A stretch of DNA of 9,477 bases from CAYGZA01 sp964354135 (GTDB lineage Bacteria > Planctomycetota > Planctomycetia > Pirellulales > Thermoguttaceae), in assembly GCA_964354135.1 (NCBI GenBank), contig CAYGZA010000274.1:1-9477 (forward strand), given 5' to 3'. The number at the start of each line of letters is the position of its first letter. Within the stretch, counting starts at the first letter, position 1. Below the pieces are notes generated by a model that saw only the letters and a list, made by a program, of their open reading frames with translations, was not told where the DNA came from and searched no databases. A program made the translations under genes and the position numbers. Below are positions 7,111 through 9,477 of the stretch, one piece after another.

Positions 7111-7410
7111 GGGCGCTCCTCCTCCTAAAGTGTTCAGTCCCGCGCGTTACATCGTGCATGGACCCAATCTGCTTGAGCCGACCGGTGAACACAGGGTTCC
7201 GCCGATGCCGTGTCGGTCGTTGGCGTCCCGCCTACCTGATCCGGTTTCTCCCATCCCTGGAAGCCAAAAGGTGTCTCGCTGGCAGTTTAACGCGGATAGC
7301 ACCTCGAAGTGGAGGTCAGGTTACTTCGCTCTCTGCAATTCGGCAATCCCCTCCTTGTCGGCAGGCTTATCCAAGAGATAACCCACGGCTTGGGCGCGCT
7401 CCGCCAACAA

Positions 7411-7430
7411 CCTCTTGAGCCCACAAGAGG
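7411..7430. repeat. Small perfect hairpin
   Basis: CCTCTTG (7411-7417) and CAAGAGG (7424-7430) form a 7-bp perfect stem around a 6-nt loop. No T-run follows on either strand. It is the first of the hairpin cluster. Confidence 0.5.
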
Positions 7431-7442
7431 GCCAGGACTGAG

Positions 7443-7467
7443 AATACCCTCCCGTTGTGGGGGTATT
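7443..7467. repeat. 9-bp stem hairpin
   Basis: AATACCCTC (7443-7451) pairs with GGGGGTATT (7459-7467) around a 7-nt loop, with one T-G wobble. It is 12 bases from the previous hairpin. It has no terminator T-run and might be part of a composite repeat. Confidence 0.5.
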
Positions 7468-7493
7468 GCGATCCGTTGGCCGCCGGCGCGTAG

Positions 7494-7519
7494 CCCGGGC
7501 TTTCCGAGACCGGGTTCTG
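7494..7519 (+). repeat. Short dispersed repeat, copy 2, with small palindrome
   Basis: This copy matches 4638-4663 at 21 of 26 bases. CCCGG (7494-7498) can pair with CCGGG (7510-7514) around an 11-nt loop, so the unit is a small hairpin like many dispersed intergenic repeats. Confidence 0.4.
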
Positions 7520-7537
7520 TGTTTCGGAGTTTGCCGC

Positions 7538-7588
7538 CGGCTGTGCGGCTGAGGGCTGAGCGTAGCGAAGCCCTCAGCCGCACAGCCG
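7538..7588. repeat. Long perfect inverted repeat (20-bp stem)
   Basis: Bases 7538-7557 and 7569-7588 are exact reverse complements, a 20-bp uninterrupted stem enclosing an 11-nt loop (GAGCGTAGCGA). A loop of the type GAGCGxAGCGAAG is, from memory, common in dispersed intergenic hairpins of many bacteria, so this is probably a mobile-type REP/MITE-like unit. It is the strongest secondary structure in the window. No T-run follows, so a simple terminator is less likely. Confidence 0.85.
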
Positions 7589-7820
7589 AACCCCTGGATT
7601 CAACCCTTTACCTGTTCCCCAAACCGTACTCTCATAACACCTGGTACAAAAAACGGGGGCGGCCCAGCGTTGCTCGAAGCCGGGTCTCTCTTGCGTCTTG
7701 CCGGGGACACTCCCCGCACCCCAACACAGCCCATTCTGGACAACGCCCCACGCGCCAGGTACGCTGGACGGTCACCGTGGAGGGTTTCCGTTCCCAGCAG
7801 TTCAGTGCAGGAGTCATTCC

Positions 7821-9371
7821 GTGAAATCCAACATCAATCGCCGCCACTTCATGGGATCCGCCGTCGCATCCGGCGTCTTGACCATCGTCCCCCGACACGT
7901 CTTGGGCGGAAGCGGATACGTCGCTCCGGGCGACAAGATCACGCTGGCCCACGTCGGCATGGGCACGCAGGGGTTCAGGGAGCTCGGCGGCCTGCTGGCC
8001 GAGCCGAAGATACAGATTGTCGCGGTGTGCGACCCGAACGCCGACAGCAGTGACTACGTGGAGTGGGGCAAGAACGAGATTCGCAGCACCATCCGAAGGT
8101 ATCTGGGAAAGCCCAACTGGAGAGAGGGCCAGAGCGGCTGTCCCGGAGGCCGGGAGGTGGGCCGGGAAGTCGTGGACGGCTACTACGCCAACCAGCGAAG
8201 CGCGGACAAGTTCAAGGCGTGCGCCGCCTATGCCGACTTCCGCGAGCTGCTGGAAAAGGAGAAGGACCTGGACGCCGTCAAAGTCATGACGCCCGACCAT
8301 CTTCACGCGGCCGTCTGTATCGCGGCGATGAAGAAAGGCAAGCACGTCATGGTCCACAAGCCGCTGGCCAACCGGCTGTACGAGGGAAGGCTGGTCGTCG
8401 AGACGGCCCGCAAGACGAAGGTCGCGACGCACCTCTTGGCCTACGGCAGCGGGACCGGCAACGGGGCGATTGCCCAGCGGATCATCAAGGAGGGAGTCAT
8501 CGGCCGCTTGCGGGAAATCCACAACTGGTCGAACCGGCCGGTCTGGCCTCAATACGCGGAGATTCCCGCGGACAGGCCGCCGGTCCCGAAGGGTCTGGAC
8601 TGGGACTTGTGGCTGGGGCCCGCGCTGGACCGCCCCTATCATCCGCACTACACGCACACGGTATTCCGCGGCTGGTACGACTTCGGCGGCGGCTCGATGG
8701 CCGATATGGGCATCTACAGCCTGTGGCCGGTGTTCACGGCCCTGAATCTGGGCGCCCCGCTGAGCGCCGAGGCATGGGCGACCCACCACTGCGAGATCGT
8801 GGATCACGTCAGCCGGCCCGTGAAGAACGATTTCTCCTACCCGGACGCCTGCACCATCCGTTTCCAGTTCGCCGGGCGGGAGGGCATGCCCGCCCTGGAC
8901 CTGTTCTGGTACGACGGGGGCATGAAACCTCGCCTGCCCGAGGAAATCCTGGCGCAGAACGTCGCGATGGGCATCGAGGGGATCCTGTTTGTCGGCGACC
9001 AGGGAACGATCATGGCCGGTTTCAACGGGCAGGACCCGGATCTGTTTGCCAAGGGCGAGCGCATAGCGCTTCTCGAAGGATTGGCCGGGCCAACCATCCT
9101 CCGGGGAGACGCGTCGCCGAAGGGCTCCCGGCAGGGTCAGAAGACCCGCGGCGGACGCGCGAGCACGTGGCTCCAGGCCGTCACGGGGGGCGAGCCGTCG
9201 CCGGGGAACTTCCTCAACGCCGCGTCGATTACGGACACCGTCAACCTGGGCACCGTCGCACTGCGGGCAGGGAGGAAGGTGCTGTTCGACAGCCAGAAGA
9301 TGAGTATCACCAACGCTGCCGACGCGAACAAGTACCTGGTTCGCGAATACCGGAAGGGCTGGGAGCTCTAA
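7821..9371 (+). CDS. Tat-exported Gfo/Idh/MocA-like protein with altered active site
   Basis: This is a 516-residue member of the Gfo/Idh/MocA superfamily. It starts with a twin-arginine signal (NRRHFMGSAVASG, residues 6-18, followed by VLTIVP), so export by the Tat route is likely. The dinucleotide fold is marked by LAHVGMGTQG (42-51) and VAVCDPN (67-73). An insertion at about 80-130, rich in charged and Gly residues, precedes the AYADFRELL and VKVMTPDHLHAAV segments. The usual EKP motif reads HKP (179-181): the lysine is kept but the Glu is replaced by His. In the second motif (GGGSMADMGIYSLWP) Asp295 is present, but the usual His is Tyr299. LDWDLWLGPA (259-268) and FRGWYDFGGGS are typical of planctomycete paralogues. 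The GTG start is supported by CAGGAG 7 nt upstream and by the signal peptide. It stands alone after a 710-bp gap and is followed by a REP-like hairpin. Its substrate is unknown, and a non-dehydrogenase role is possible. Confidence 0.9.
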   Translation: MKSNINRRHFMGSAVASGVLTIVPRHVLGGSGYVAPGDKITLAHVGMGTQGFRELGGLLAEPKIQIVAVCDPNADSSDYVEWGKNEIRSTIRRYLGKPNWREGQSGCPGGREVGREVVDGYYANQRSADKFKACAAYADFRELLEKEKDLDAVKVMTPDHLHAAVCIAAMKKGKHVMVHKPLANRLYEGRLVVETARKTKVATHLLAYGSGTGNGAIAQRIIKEGVIGRLREIHNWSNRPVWPQYAEIPADRPPVPKGLDWDLWLGPALDRPYHPHYTHTVFRGWYDFGGGSMADMGIYSLWPVFTALNLGAPLSAEAWATHHCEIVDHVSRPVKNDFSYPDACTIRFQFAGREGMPALDLFWYDGGMKPRLPEEILAQNVAMGIEGILFVGDQGTIMAGFNGQDPDLFAKGERIALLEGLAGPTILRGDASPKGSRQGQKTRGGRASTWLQAVTGGEPSPGNFLNAASITDTVNLGTVALRAGRKVLFDSQKMSITNAADANKYLVREYRKGWEL

Positions 9372-9392
9372 GCGGCCGTCCGACAATGACTC

Positions 9393-9420
9393 CCCTCTCC
9401 CGCCGCGGGAGAGGGTTAGG
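9393..9420 (+). repeat. REP-like palindromic repeat, second copy
   Basis: CCCTCTCCCG (9393-9402) and CGGGAGAGGG (9406-9415) form a perfect 10-bp stem with a CCG loop, followed by TTAGG. The core matches the repeat inside the end of cstA (3067-3106) in the same orientation. It sits 21 bases after the stop of the oxidoreductase gene and could also act as a weak transcription end. Confidence 0.75.
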
Positions 9421-9477
9421 GTCAATACCGTTCAAATAGTCATAACCACCGACTCCATAAAGGTTTTCGTCAACGGT

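Larger units (their letters stand above)
7111..7820. other. 710-bp region without a supported gene, rich in hairpins
   Basis: This interval separates two divergent genes. The first 200 bases upstream of the minus-strand gene show no convincing promoter. Bases 7411-7588 hold four palindromes listed separately. From 7321 to about 7425 the minus strand reads as a plausible protein C terminus (GLKRLLAERAQAVGYLLDKP, continuing to a TAA at 7321-7323), but the frame degenerates further upstream. From 7590 to 7820 only the ribosome-binding site CAGGAG (7808-7813) of the next gene is clear. Confidence 0.6.

Noticed and set aside
7309..7824. Plus-strand open frame of 171 codons in the 710-bp gap
   Set aside because: It runs through four hairpins, has Arg/Pro/Ser-rich composition without a recognisable motif, and overlaps the start of the oxidoreductase gene. 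No good ribosome-binding site was seen.
7632..9425. Long minus-strand open frame opposite the second oxidoreductase
   Set aside because: The plus strand encodes a clear Gfo/Idh/MocA protein with Tat signal and ribosome-binding site. The antisense product is low-complexity, and its TTG start lies inside the spacer next to the REP-like repeat.

Overview
The window looks like GC-rich (roughly 60-65% by eye) chromosomal DNA of a planctomycete or a close relative. This is inferred from the content: two twin-arginine-exported Gfo/Idh/MocA oxidoreductases, a thioredoxin reductase with extra segments early in the protein, a membrane protein with an N-terminal zinc ribbon and a proline-rich linker, and short palindromic repeats between genes. 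Three of the six genes start with GTG, and all six have a clear Shine-Dalgarno sequence. No tRNA, rRNA, CRISPR array, transposase or phage gene was seen.

Layout. (1) 1-936, minus strand: thioredoxin reductase (trxB), cut at its 3' end by the window edge. A good sigma-70-like promoter lies upstream, and two unrelated tandem duplications, both with a 14-bp period, lie on either side of that promoter. (2) 1191-3101, plus: CstA, a carbon-starvation-type peptide/pyruvate transporter, with its own promoter candidate. Its last codons run through a copy of an intergenic palindromic repeat. (3) 3226-4632, plus: first exported Gfo/Idh/MocA oxidoreductase, preceded by a bulged leader hairpin. (4) 7110-5866 then 5785-4664, minus: a probable two-gene unit. 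The first gene encodes a zinc-ribbon protein with about eight membrane segments. The second encodes a single-anchor protein that appears to carry two NTF2/SnoaL-like domains in tandem. It converges with gene 3, with only 31 bp between the stop codons. (5) 7111-7820: a 710-bp stretch without a supported gene, holding a cluster of four hairpins, one with a 20-bp perfect stem. (6) 7821-9371, plus: second exported Gfo/Idh/MocA oxidoreductase with an altered active-site signature, followed by a second copy of the palindromic repeat found at the end of cstA.

How the genes might work together: CstA (uptake of peptides or pyruvate) and the exported oxidoreductases fit a heterotroph that scavenges complex organic matter, but nothing here ties them into one pathway. 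The minus-strand pair 7110-4664 is the least characterised part. I see no clear new defence or mobile system. The points most worth following are the tandem-NTF2/zinc-ribbon membrane pair, the non-canonical catalytic residues in both oxidoreductases, and the repeat that has become part of cstA.
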